DNA from: Rhodobiaceae bacterium
GTDB lineage: Bacteria > Pseudomonadota > Alphaproteobacteria > Rhizobiales > Tepidamorphaceae
Direction: 5' to 3'
Assembly: GCA_020637985.1 (NCBI GenBank)
Contig: JACKJK010000003.1
Span: forward strand, 62,001 to 126,000
DNA length: 64,000 bases
The position numbers were made by a program, and so were the translations under genes. The notes under the pieces are model-generated. The model was not told the origin of the DNA, made no database searches, and saw nothing but the letters and a program-made list of their open reading frames with translations. Position 1 is the first letter of the stretch; each line of letters begins with the position of its first letter. Shown here in pieces: positions 8,402 to 16,920 of this stretch.

Positions 8402-8950
8402 ATGAAGGGAATCGTATTCACCGAGTTTCTCGAAATGGTCGACAGCTGCATGTCTCCGGAAATGACGGAGAAGCTGATCGACCAGTGCAACCTTCCCTCC
8501 GGCGGTGCCTATACCACCGTTGGAACCTACGACCACGCGGAGATCATCGCGCTTGTCGGCGCGCTTTCGCGCGAGACGGGGATGCCTGTAAGCGACCTCG
8601 TCCGCGCCTTCGGGGCGCATCTCTTTTCGCGTTTCGTGGCGCTCTATCCGAAGTTCTTCGAAGTCGAAGATCTTTTTGCTTTCCTGGAATCCATCGACAG
8701 CAGGGTGCATGTCGACGTCCGCAAGCTCTATCCGGATGCCGAGTTGCCGCGCGTTGAATGCTCCCGCGCCCATGACAATCACCTTGCCGTGCACTATCGC
8801 TCCGGGCGCGCCATGGGTGATCTTGCCGAAGGCCTGATCTCCAGCGCAATCGAGCATTTCGGCGAGGACGTCGCGCTGGAGAGGCAGGACCTCAGTGGCG
8901 GAGCCGAGCAGTACGTGCGCTTCGACCTGGTTCGCCGTAGCGGGAGCTGA
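8402..8950 (+). CDS. hnoX: H-NOX heme nitric oxide sensor
   Basis: The 182-residue protein is a stand-alone H-NOX (HNOB) domain. The proximal heme ligand is His103 in RVHVDVRKLYPDAELP, and the YxSxR heme-propionate motif is exact (Tyr132, Ser134, Arg136). No tyrosine is seen in the helix just after YxSxR, where O2-binding homologues carry a distal tyrosine; this favours NO selectivity, though a structural alignment would be needed. It is the first gene of a plus-strand operon with a histidine kinase three bases downstream and a degenerate HD-GYP response regulator, matching known H-NOX/HnoK signalling in which NO-bound H-NOX inhibits kinase autophosphorylation. The ribosome-binding site is GAGGAGA, 8-9 bases before the ATG. 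Confidence 0.93.
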   Translation: MKGIVFTEFLEMVDSCMSPEMTEKLIDQCNLPSGGAYTTVGTYDHAEIIALVGALSRETGMPVSDLVRAFGAHLFSRFVALYPKFFEVEDLFAFLESIDSRVHVDVRKLYPDAELPRVECSRAHDNHLAVHYRSGRAMGDLAEGLISSAIEHFGEDVALERQDLSGGAEQYVRFDLVRRSGS

Positions 8951-8953
8951 GCC

Positions 8954-10282
<1,329 letters not shown>

Positions 10283-10291
10283 GGTGAAATC

Positions 10292-11476
10292 ATGAGCAAC
10301 AAGATCCTATTCGTCGACGACGACATGCGCATCCTGATCGGCTTCAAGCGCCGGCTGCGCAAGGAGTTCGATTTCCACATTGCCGAGAGCGCGGAGGAGG
10401 CGCTGCGGCTGCTGGCCGCGGAGGGACCGTTTGCCGTCGTCATCAGCGACCAGCAGATGCCTGGCATGAAAGGCATCGCCTTCCTCAAGGAAGTGATGGC
10501 ACGCGATCCGATGACCGTGCGCATCATGCTGACCGGAAATGCGGACCGCGAGACCGCCGTTGCCTCGGTCAACGAGACCGGTGTGTTCCGCTATCTCAAC
10601 AAGCCGTGTCCCATCGAGCAGATCGTCGAGGCCATCAACGATGCCCTGATCGAGTACAACACCGTCGCCGCGGAGCGCGATCTTCTGGAGAACACGCTCG
10701 CCGGCAGCGTGAAACTCCTCATCGACGTCCTGGCGGTGAATGACCCCAGGTCGTTCGATGCGGTTTCCGCTGTTCGCCGCGCCGGCGAACGGTTTTCCCG
10801 CCACCTAAAGCTCCGAAAGGCATGGTCGCTGGACATTGCCATCATGCTCTCAACGCTGGGAGAAGCGATGCTGCCCGCGGAACTGCGCGCGAAATCGGAG
10901 CGTGCAGAGGCCTTGAGCGAAGCGGAGATGGCGCTGGTGGAACGCGCGCCCGAAGTCGCCTGCAAGCTGATCTCCAACATCCCCCGGCTGGACGATGTGG
11001 CGACAGCCATCCTCTACCGGGACAAGGCGTTCGACGGCTCGGGGTTCCCGCGCGATGCGATTGCCGGAACGGACATTCCGTACATCGCCCGCATCCTGCA
11101 CGTGCTGCGTGCCCTGTTAGCGGTGTCCGCCGACCGCAGACCGGATGCTGCCGCTTTCGACAAGCTTTCCCGCATGCAGAACCGGTTCGACCCGGAGCTT
11201 CTGCGGCAGGCCAGGGCGTGTTTCCTCGAGGATGCCAGCCGTCCGCTCACGCGTATCGTGACGACCTCCGTGGACGTGGGGGGATTGCGCGCCGGTGATA
11301 CCGCGGTCGACCCCATCAAGACGCAGAACGGCGACCTGGCGCTGTCTGCCGGCACGCAGCTGACCACGGCCACAGTGGAACGGGTTCGCCAGTTCCACCA
11401 TGTGCGCCCGCTCGCAGAGCCGATCCGTGTTTCCCGCGAGGTGGTCGTCGCAGAACAGCACAAGGGCGCTGCCTGA
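10292..11476 (+). CDS. Response regulator with degenerate HD-GYP domain (HnoD-like)
   Basis: The 394-residue protein has an N-terminal receiver domain (1-125) with acidic pocket Asp9-Asp11, phospho-acceptor Asp53 (VVISDQQMPG) and a conserved Lys in YLNKPC. The rest is HD-GYP-like but without metal ligands: the HDIGK segment reads MLSTLGEAMLP and the HHE part before the GYP loop reads LYRDKAFDGSGFP. A short C-terminal domain follows (about 325-390). A catalytic c-di-GMP phosphodiesterase needs those His/Asp residues, so it is probably inactive. In Shewanella, HnoD is a receiver plus degenerate HD-GYP protein that regulates the partner phosphodiesterase HnoB; the same role is inferred here, but no EAL partner is in the window. 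Confidence 0.9.
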   Translation: MSNKILFVDDDMRILIGFKRRLRKEFDFHIAESAEEALRLLAAEGPFAVVISDQQMPGMKGIAFLKEVMARDPMTVRIMLTGNADRETAVASVNETGVFRYLNKPCPIEQIVEAINDALIEYNTVAAERDLLENTLAGSVKLLIDVLAVNDPRSFDAVSAVRRAGERFSRHLKLRKAWSLDIAIMLSTLGEAMLPAELRAKSERAEALSEAEMALVERAPEVACKLISNIPRLDDVATAILYRDKAFDGSGFPRDAIAGTDIPYIARILHVLRALLAVSADRRPDAAAFDKLSRMQNRFDPELLRQARACFLEDASRPLTRIVTTSVDVGGLRAGDTAVDPIKTQNGDLALSAGTQLTTATVERVRQFHHVRPLAEPIRVSREVVVAEQHKGAA

Positions 11477-11521
11477 CAACAATCCGGCGCGGGCTGCCTG
11501 AGCCTCCCGCGCCGTTGTTGT
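11476..11521. terminator. Bidirectional terminator between the hno operon and the binding-protein gene
   Basis: A strong stem is formed by ACAACAA plus CGGCGCGGG (11476-11493, two bases bulged) and CCCGCGCCG plus TTGTTGT (11506-11521), loop about 12 bases. The outer A/T-rich arm gives a U-rich end in both directions. It starts at the stop of the response regulator and lies 35 bases past the stop of the convergent binding-protein gene. Confidence 0.75.
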
Positions 11522-11555
11522 CGTGTTGTTCAGATGTTCCTCGGCGGCGATACGC

Positions 11556-12857
11556 CTATCGCTGGTTCCACATCTGATTGTATGCGGTCATGTGCTTCTT
11601 CAGCAGCTCGCCGTGCTTGGCGTACCATTCGGGGATCGACTTGAAGCCCTTGATGGTTGCCTTGCCGTTCTCGATGACGACGACGGGCCAGTTGCCGACG
11701 AGGGCATGGTCGATGCCGAACAGGTCGCTTCCCCACCAGTCGGCGTCGCCGAAGGCGTGCTTGCCCTTGCCGCCCGCGGTCATGGCCGTGAGCACCGCGT
11801 CGGGCTCCGCGGAGTCGGCGCTTTCGGCGGCCGCCTTCCACAGGTCCATGATCGAGGCGTACTCCCAGCTCACTGCGCCCCACTCGCCGGGGTGGCGCTC
11901 GTTGTAGACCTGGTAGAACTTGTTGGCGTCCTTGAAGTTGATGAAGTCGGCGTTGAGCGCGGGATCGTCGAAGTCGGGGAACTGGAAGATGAAGCCTTCC
12001 ATGAACTCCTTCGAGGTCTTGGCGATCATCTGGTCGTAGAAGTCGGCGGTGCAGGAGATGATCTGGCCCTTGTAGCCCTGCTGGAACAGCTGCTCGGCGA
12101 TCGGGTGGACGTAGTCGGAGTAGCAGGTGTCGAGGCACACGATCTGCGGGTTCTTCGACAGGAGCCTGGTCACCACCGGCGCGAAGTCGGTCGTGGCGGG
12201 ATCGAACAGCAGCGGCTCGTCGAGCATCTCGATGCCGGCGGCCTCGAAGGCGGCGAGGTAGGTGGCGACCGAGGGCAGGCCGAGCGCGTCGTCCTGCGCG
12301 CACATCACCGCGGTCTTCAGGTCGGGCTTGTTCTGCGCCAGCCACTCGACGCCGGTGACGTTGTAGACCGGGTGCACCTCGCACGGCGCGATCAGCGTCT
12401 TGGTGTCGGGGCTGAGGTCGGAGGGCAGCAGGGTGGAGAACAGCATGCCGGTGTTGTCGGCGACCGGCTGCACGCCGGGCCATGTGTCGCCGCCCAGCAT
12501 CATGATGAACTTGACGCCGTCCTCGCGGATCAGCTTGGTGGCGCCGGTGCGCGCCTTGGCCGGGTCGTATTCGTTGTCGTAGGCGACGAACTCGACCATG
12601 TGCGCCTCGCCGCCGATGCTGATGCCGCCGGCCGCGTTGACCCATTCCGCCCAGATGCGGCAGCCGTCGAGGCCAGGCTTGCCCCACGCCGCCACCGGGC
12701 CGGTCAGCGGCGCCAGGAAGCCGATCTTGACCACCTTGTCGGCGGCCAGGGGGACGCGCGGGAAGGCCGAGCTGAGCGCGCCCGCGCCCGCCAGCGTTGC
12801 CGCCGAACCGAGGAATTTGCGCCGCGTGACGCCGTTTCTCGTGAAGTTTGCAAACAT
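11556..12857 (-). CDS. LivK/amide-urea-type ABC transporter substrate-binding protein (orphan)
   Basis: The 433-residue periplasmic type-1 binding protein starts with a twin-arginine-like signal (TRRKFLGSAATLAGAGALS, cleavage expected near residue 38). The mature domain begins VKIGFLAPLTGPVAAWG, typical of Leu/Ile/Val, amide or urea receptors. Usual family members are 380-430 residues. No permease or ATPase genes of the same transporter are adjacent; the gene ends at a terminator and its upstream neighbour, tmm, is divergent. The shared 446-base region with tmm suggests co-regulation and a methylated-amine or amide ligand, which is inference. It may supply a transporter encoded elsewhere or act as a sensor. 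Confidence 0.88.
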   Translation of the reverse strand: MFANFTRNGVTRRKFLGSAATLAGAGALSSAFPRVPLAADKVVKIGFLAPLTGPVAAWGKPGLDGCRIWAEWVNAAGGISIGGEAHMVEFVAYDNEYDPAKARTGATKLIREDGVKFIMMLGGDTWPGVQPVADNTGMLFSTLLPSDLSPDTKTLIAPCEVHPVYNVTGVEWLAQNKPDLKTAVMCAQDDALGLPSVATYLAAFEAAGIEMLDEPLLFDPATTDFAPVVTRLLSKNPQIVCLDTCYSDYVHPIAEQLFQQGYKGQIISCTADFYDQMIAKTSKEFMEGFIFQFPDFDDPALNADFINFKDANKFYQVYNERHPGEWGAVSWEYASIMDLWKAAAESADSAEPDAVLTAMTAGGKGKHAFGDADWWGSDLFGIDHALVGNWPVVVIENGKATIKGFKSIPEWYAKHGELLKKHMTAYNQMWNQR

Positions 12858-13303
12858 GTCCTACCTCCGCAGTGGTTCGCGGCTGCCTTGCCGGCCCGGC
12901 CTGTTCGGCCTTGTGTCGCCACAATGAACCAAAATTGCACCAAACATGGGATTTGGTACGCATCTTTACGGAGGCGATGCTACCGCAAGTGTCCCGACAT
13001 GCAAGGGCAGGGCGGGCAGAAAAAGGTGCCTTGCCGGAAATTTGGGCTGGAAAGACCGAAATCCCTGCGGCAAACTTCAACCAGCCATCCAACCGGATTG
13101 TCCAGAATTGGTCCAATCCAGCCCGAAACCAGATCTCCGGAACCGCAAGGGGGGGATGGGAACAGCCGGTGGTTGAGCAGGGGACGGAAACATAAGGGGT
13201 CCGCGATCATCGACATTCGCCAGTACAGGCATTTGCAATCATCTGCGTCCGCAAGCACGATTTCTCGCTTGTGCGACGAGGCCGTGAAACAGGAGGGGAG
13301 GCC
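12858..13303. promoter_or_regulatory. Divergent intergenic region between the binding-protein gene and tmm
   Basis: This 446-base gap holds no gene I can support; frames open here lack family-like sequence or a ribosome-binding site. GC content is lower than in the flanking genes. A short inverted repeat ACCAAA (12939-12944) / TTTGGT (12952-12957) lies about 80 bases upstream of the binding-protein start. AGGAGGGGAG (13291-13300) is the strong ribosome-binding site of tmm. The length suggests promoters and an activator site for both divergent genes. Confidence 0.5.
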
Positions 13304-14644
13304 ATGAAGAAACGCGTAGCCGTGATCGGAGCGGGTCCGTCGGGACTGGCACAGCTCAGGGCATTCCAATCGGCTGCCGAAAAGGGCGCCGATATCCCGG
13401 AAGTCGTCTGCTTCGAGAAGCAGGAGGACTGGGGTGGTCTGTGGAACTACACATGGCGCACCGGGACCGACGAATTCGGTGAGCCGGTTCACTGCTCGAT
13501 GTACCGCTACCTGTGGTCGAACGGCCCCAAGGAGGGCCTCGAGTTCGCCGACTACACCTTCGAGGAACATTTCGGGAAGCCGATTGCCTCCTATCCGCCG
13601 CGCGCCGTCCTGTGGGACTACATCAAGGGCCGCGTCGAGAAGGCCGGCGTGCGCGACTGGATCCGCTTCCGCAATCCGGTGCGCTGGGTGGAATATCTGG
13701 AGGACAAGGGCAAGTTCCGCGTCGTGGCAAACGACATCAAGGCCGACCGCGACACCGACGAACTCTATGACTACGTGGTGTGCGCATCGGGTCACTTCTC
13801 GACGCCGAACGTGCCGGAGTTCGAGGGCTTCGACAGCTTCCCCGGCCGCGTCCTGCACGCCCACGACTTCCGCGACGCGCTGGAATTCAAGGACCAGGAC
13901 ATCCTCATCATCGGCACCAGCTATTCTGCCGAGGACATCGGTTCGCAGTGCTGGAAATACGGCTGCAAGTCGGTGACGATCAGCCATCGCACCGCGCCGA
14001 TCGGCTTCGACTGGCCCGACAGCTGGAGCGAGGTGCCGCTGCTGGAGCGCGTCGAGGGCCACACCGCCTACTTCAAGGACGGCTCGAGCAAGAAGATCGA
14101 CGCGATCATCCTGTGCACGGGCTACCAGCACTATTTCCCGTTCCTGGCAGACAACCTGCGCCTGCGCACGGCAAACCGCCTCGCCACCGCCGACCTCTAC
14201 AAGGGCGTGGTGTGGGCCCACAATCCCAAGCTGCTGTATCTGGGCATGCAGGACCAGTGGTTCACCTTCAACATGTTCGACGCCCAGGCCTGGTATGCCC
14301 GCGACGTCATCATGGGCCGCATCAAGGTGCCCTCCGAGGCAGAGATGCTGAAGGACGTCGAGGCCCGCGTCGCGGCGGAGGATGCCGCGACCAGCGACTA
14401 CGGGCCGCTTGAATACCAGGCCGAGTACGTCAAGGAACTGGTCGCCGAGACCGACTACCCGAGCTTCGACATCGATGGCGCCACCGAGGCGTTCAAGCAG
14501 TGGAAGAAGCACAAGAAGAAGGGCATCATGACCTTCCGCGACCACGGCTACGTCTCTCCGATGACCGGGACCATGGCGCCCGAGCACCACACCAAGTGGG
14601 TCGATGCGCTGGACGATTCTCTGGAAAGCTATCTCCAGACCTGA
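13304..14644 (+). CDS. tmm: Trimethylamine monooxygenase (Tmm, flavin-containing monooxygenase)
   Basis: The 446-residue FMO-fold protein has an FAD motif GAGPSG (residues 9-14), an NADPH motif (IIGTSYSAEDIGSQCWKYG near 205) and the FMO-type segment around HAHDFRD. Long stretches (QLRAFQSAAEKG, CFEKQEDWGGLWNYTWR, HCSMYRYLWSNGPKEGLEF, YVKELVAETDYPSFD) are characteristic of bacterial Tmm rather than general FMOs. Tmm oxidises trimethylamine to the N-oxide with NADPH and O2 in the cytoplasm. ATG 13304 is preferred over an upstream in-frame GTG because AGGAGG sits right before it. A hairpin (14674-14701) ends the transcript. No TMAO demethylase (Tdm) lies next to it in this window, so the further fate of TMAO is not visible. 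Confidence 0.94.
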   Translation: MKKRVAVIGAGPSGLAQLRAFQSAAEKGADIPEVVCFEKQEDWGGLWNYTWRTGTDEFGEPVHCSMYRYLWSNGPKEGLEFADYTFEEHFGKPIASYPPRAVLWDYIKGRVEKAGVRDWIRFRNPVRWVEYLEDKGKFRVVANDIKADRDTDELYDYVVCASGHFSTPNVPEFEGFDSFPGRVLHAHDFRDALEFKDQDILIIGTSYSAEDIGSQCWKYGCKSVTISHRTAPIGFDWPDSWSEVPLLERVEGHTAYFKDGSSKKIDAIILCTGYQHYFPFLADNLRLRTANRLATADLYKGVVWAHNPKLLYLGMQDQWFTFNMFDAQAWYARDVIMGRIKVPSEAEMLKDVEARVAAEDAATSDYGPLEYQAEYVKELVAETDYPSFDIDGATEAFKQWKKHKKKGIMTFRDHGYVSPMTGTMAPEHHTKWVDALDDSLESYLQT

Positions 14645-14673
14645 CGGCCATATGTTGAGGCAGGAAAATCCCG

Positions 14674-14701
14674 CGCCCGTCCGGAGAGATCCGGGCGGGC
14701 G
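14674..14701 (+). terminator. Hairpin terminator downstream of tmm
   Basis: Twelve-base arms (14674-14685 and 14690-14701, one G-T mismatch) close a GAGA loop 30 bases after the tmm stop. There is no long T-run after it, as is common for GC-rich alphaproteobacterial terminators. Confidence 0.6.
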
Positions 14702-14761
14702 TTGCCATGTGTCGCGCGCAGGACGCGGCGCAAGATACCACCCACGCACTGCGGGCTCAGC

Positions 14762-15517
14762 ATGGAAAACCTCGATCTGCTCATCGATCTGCACCGGGAT
14801 GGCGAACGCCAGGGCCCCGGAGGCCCGCAGGAAACACGCCTTGCCATCGCGCTGTCGGGATTGAGATCGCGACGTGGGCTGAAGGTCGCCGACATCGGTT
14901 GCGGCACCGGTGCATCGACGTTCGTTCTCGCAGAAGAACTCGACGCGCGTATCGCCGCGGTCGATTTCCTGCCCGCGTTTCTTGCCAAACTCGAGGCGGA
15001 CGCCAAGCACAGGAATCTCGCCGAGCGCATCGAGACGCTGCCGGCCTCCATGGACGCTCTGCCTTTCGAGGCCCGTTCCCTGGATGCCATCTGGTCGGAG
15101 GGGGCGGTCTACAACATCGGGTTCGAGAACGGGATCAAGGCCTGGCGGCAGTTCCTGAAACCGGGCGGAATCCTGGCCGTATCCGAACTCACGTGGTTTA
15201 CCGGCGAGCGACCGCGCGAACTGGAGGCGCACTGGGCAAACGAATACCCAGAAGTCGCGACGGCTTCGGCGAAGCTGGCGATTCTGGAAGAAAATGGCTA
15301 CGCGCCAATCGGGTATTTCGCGCTGCCTGAATGTTGCTGGCTGGAGAACTACTATCGCCCGATGCAGCGGCGGTTCGCCGCGTTCCTGGCGCGCCACGGG
15401 CATTCGGCCGCGGCGCTGGCCATCGTCGAGGCAGAAGAAAGGGAAATCGCGCTCTACGAGCGCTATTCGGCGTTCTACGGCTACGGCTATTTCGTTGCCA
15501 GGAGGCTCGACTGCTAA
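14762..15517 (+). CDS. Class I SAM-dependent methyltransferase
   Basis: The protein has 251 residues from ATG 14762; the sequence from MENLDLLIDLHRDGERQGPGG onward looks like the conserved N-terminus of a small methyltransferase group, while the upstream in-frame extension crosses the tmm terminator and looks non-coding. Motif I is VADIGCGTGAS (about 43-53), followed by AAVDFLP (acidic loop binding the SAM ribose) and LKPGGILAVSE. The acceptor cannot be read from sequence. It lies 118 bases after tmm, beyond a hairpin, so it probably has its own promoter. No clear Shine-Dalgarno is visible, so expression may be low or the start slightly different. Confidence 0.83.
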   Translation: MENLDLLIDLHRDGERQGPGGPQETRLAIALSGLRSRRGLKVADIGCGTGASTFVLAEELDARIAAVDFLPAFLAKLEADAKHRNLAERIETLPASMDALPFEARSLDAIWSEGAVYNIGFENGIKAWRQFLKPGGILAVSELTWFTGERPRELEAHWANEYPEVATASAKLAILEENGYAPIGYFALPECCWLENYYRPMQRRFAAFLARHGHSAAALAIVEAEEREIALYERYSAFYGYGYFVARRLDC

Positions 15518-15648
15518 GACGCGCCGCCGGCCCGGTGCGCGCGGACGTTGGCGTCACCTCCGGTATTCGCGGCCTACGTCATCTTGTGGTTAGCTGCCTT
15601 GGCCATGATGGTTGAGCGACTGGATTCGCGGAGAGAGGCAAACGCGGC

Positions 15649-16434
15649 ATGAGCGACATCAATCCGACCGGGCTCGACGCCTACAGGCCGGCCCAGATCG
15701 CCGACCTCGTCGAGGCGGCCGGCGTTGCCAAGTCCGGTCTCCCCTTTGCGCGCATGCTGACGCTGGCGATGCTCGCAGGCGCCTTCATCGCGCTGGGGGC
15801 GGCCGCCTATACCATGGTGATGACCGGCGTCGATCCCGGCTTCGGCCCGGCGCGCTTCCTGGGTGGTGTCGTCTTCTCGCTCGGGCTGATCCTTGTCATC
15901 GTCGGCGGCGCGGAACTGTTCACCGGCAACGCGCTGATGGTGATGGCCGCCGTCGACCGACGCATCACGCTCGCCAGCCTGCTGCGCAACTGGGCCATCG
16001 TCTATGCCGGCAATTTCGTCGGTGCCGTCGCCATCGCGCTCGCCATGGGGCTGACAGGCATCCTGGACGGCGCGGCAGGCAAGACCGCGGTGGCCATTGC
16101 CGAGGGCAAGGCGCATCTGCCCTGGCTTCAGGCGCTGGTACGCGGCGTGCTCTGCAACATGCTGGTGTGCCTCGCGGTGTGGCTGACGATCGCGGCGCGC
16201 ACGGTGGTCGGCAAGATCATGGCCATCATCTGGCCGATCTCCGGTTTCGTGCTGCTCGGCTTCGAGCACTCCGTCGCCAACATGTACTTCTTCCCGCAAG
16301 GCATGCTTGCCGGCGCGGGAGTTGGCATCGACGCCTTCGCGGTCAACCTGTTCTTCGTGACGATCGGCAACATCGCCGGCGGGGCAGGCGGCGTGGCGCT
16401 CGCCTACCGTCTCGCCTACGGTCCCAAGGCCTGA
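15649..16434 (+). CDS. Formate/nitrite transporter (FNT) family channel
   Basis: The 261-residue membrane protein has six predicted hydrophobic segments and FNT signatures: GGAELFTGNALM after TM2 (first FNT motif) and FEHSVANMYFFP after TM5 (second motif, including the central His of the pore). FNT pentamers conduct formate, nitrite or other small monovalent anions across the inner membrane. Length fits the family (250-290). The gene stands alone; no formate or nitrite enzyme is adjacent. Formate from demethylation chemistry nearby is one possible cargo, but that rests only on context. Confidence 0.88.
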   Translation: MSDINPTGLDAYRPAQIADLVEAAGVAKSGLPFARMLTLAMLAGAFIALGAAAYTMVMTGVDPGFGPARFLGGVVFSLGLILVIVGGAELFTGNALMVMAAVDRRITLASLLRNWAIVYAGNFVGAVAIALAMGLTGILDGAAGKTAVAIAEGKAHLPWLQALVRGVLCNMLVCLAVWLTIAARTVVGKIMAIIWPISGFVLLGFEHSVANMYFFPQGMLAGAGVGIDAFAVNLFFVTIGNIAGGAGGVALAYRLAYGPKA

Positions 16435-16461
16435 ACGCGCGCCTTCACTCGCCTGCCGCCA

Positions 16462-16821
16462 TCAGCGGCACTTGTAGTAACGCATGCAGCCGCGATAGTT
16501 GGCGTTGTTGTAGCCCCAGTTCGCGCCGCAGCGCTGGCTCCAGTACGAGCAACGCGAGCCCGAGCGGTAAACGGCGCGCGGGCGGCTGGGATAGATGTAG
16601 AGGTTTATGCTCGGCGAACTGCGGTAGTAATAGCGGCGCGGATAGGTGCGATACGTCCTGTAACGGGGTCCGTAGCCCCAGTACACGCCGACGCCGCTGC
16701 CGGAATAGTACCGGTAGCCGTTTCCGGGAAAATCGAAATCGCCACGCGCGGCATTCGCACCTGTGGGCAGGGCCAGCCCGAACAGCATGGCCGCAAGGAT
16801 CGGTAGGAAAAACTTTCGCAT
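16462..16821 (-). CDS. Small secreted Tyr/Arg/Cys-rich protein of unknown function
   Basis: From ATG 16821 (GGAG about seven bases upstream) the product has 119 residues. A signal peptide (about 1-24, MRKFFLPILAAMLFGLALPT then GANA) precedes a mature region dominated by Tyr, Arg and Gly (NGYRYYSGSGVGVYWGYG; RTYPRRYYYR). The C-terminal 30 residues contain four cysteines in RCSYWSQRCGANWGYNNANY plus RGCMRYYKCR, suggesting two disulfides. It resembles many uncharacterised alphaproteobacterial periplasmic proteins, but I recognise no named domain. An earlier in-frame ATG exists at 16833, but the signal peptide favours 16821. Confidence 0.72.
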   Translation of the reverse strand: MRKFFLPILAAMLFGLALPTGANAARGDFDFPGNGYRYYSGSGVGVYWGYGPRYRTYRTYPRRYYYRSSPSINLYIYPSRPRAVYRSGSRCSYWSQRCGANWGYNNANYRGCMRYYKCR

Positions 16822-16920
16822 GGCTTGCTCCATCATCTTGCGGAATCTCTTCCGCATATTCCCCCGAACCCCATATCAATAGCCAGACAAGGCTAGCGCG
16901 GTATTTGATGCGCCTCAAGC

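Noticed and set aside
11523..13307. A 594-codon plus-strand frame over the LivK-type binding protein gene
   Set aside because: Antisense to a gene with a clear TAT signal and binding-protein fold; no ribosome-binding site and low-complexity composition.
12980..15403. An 807-codon open frame on the minus strand opposite tmm and the methyltransferase gene
   Set aside because: It runs antisense to tmm and the methyltransferase, which have clear family motifs; its composition (Arg, Gly, Ala and His rich) is that of a GC-skewed shadow frame.
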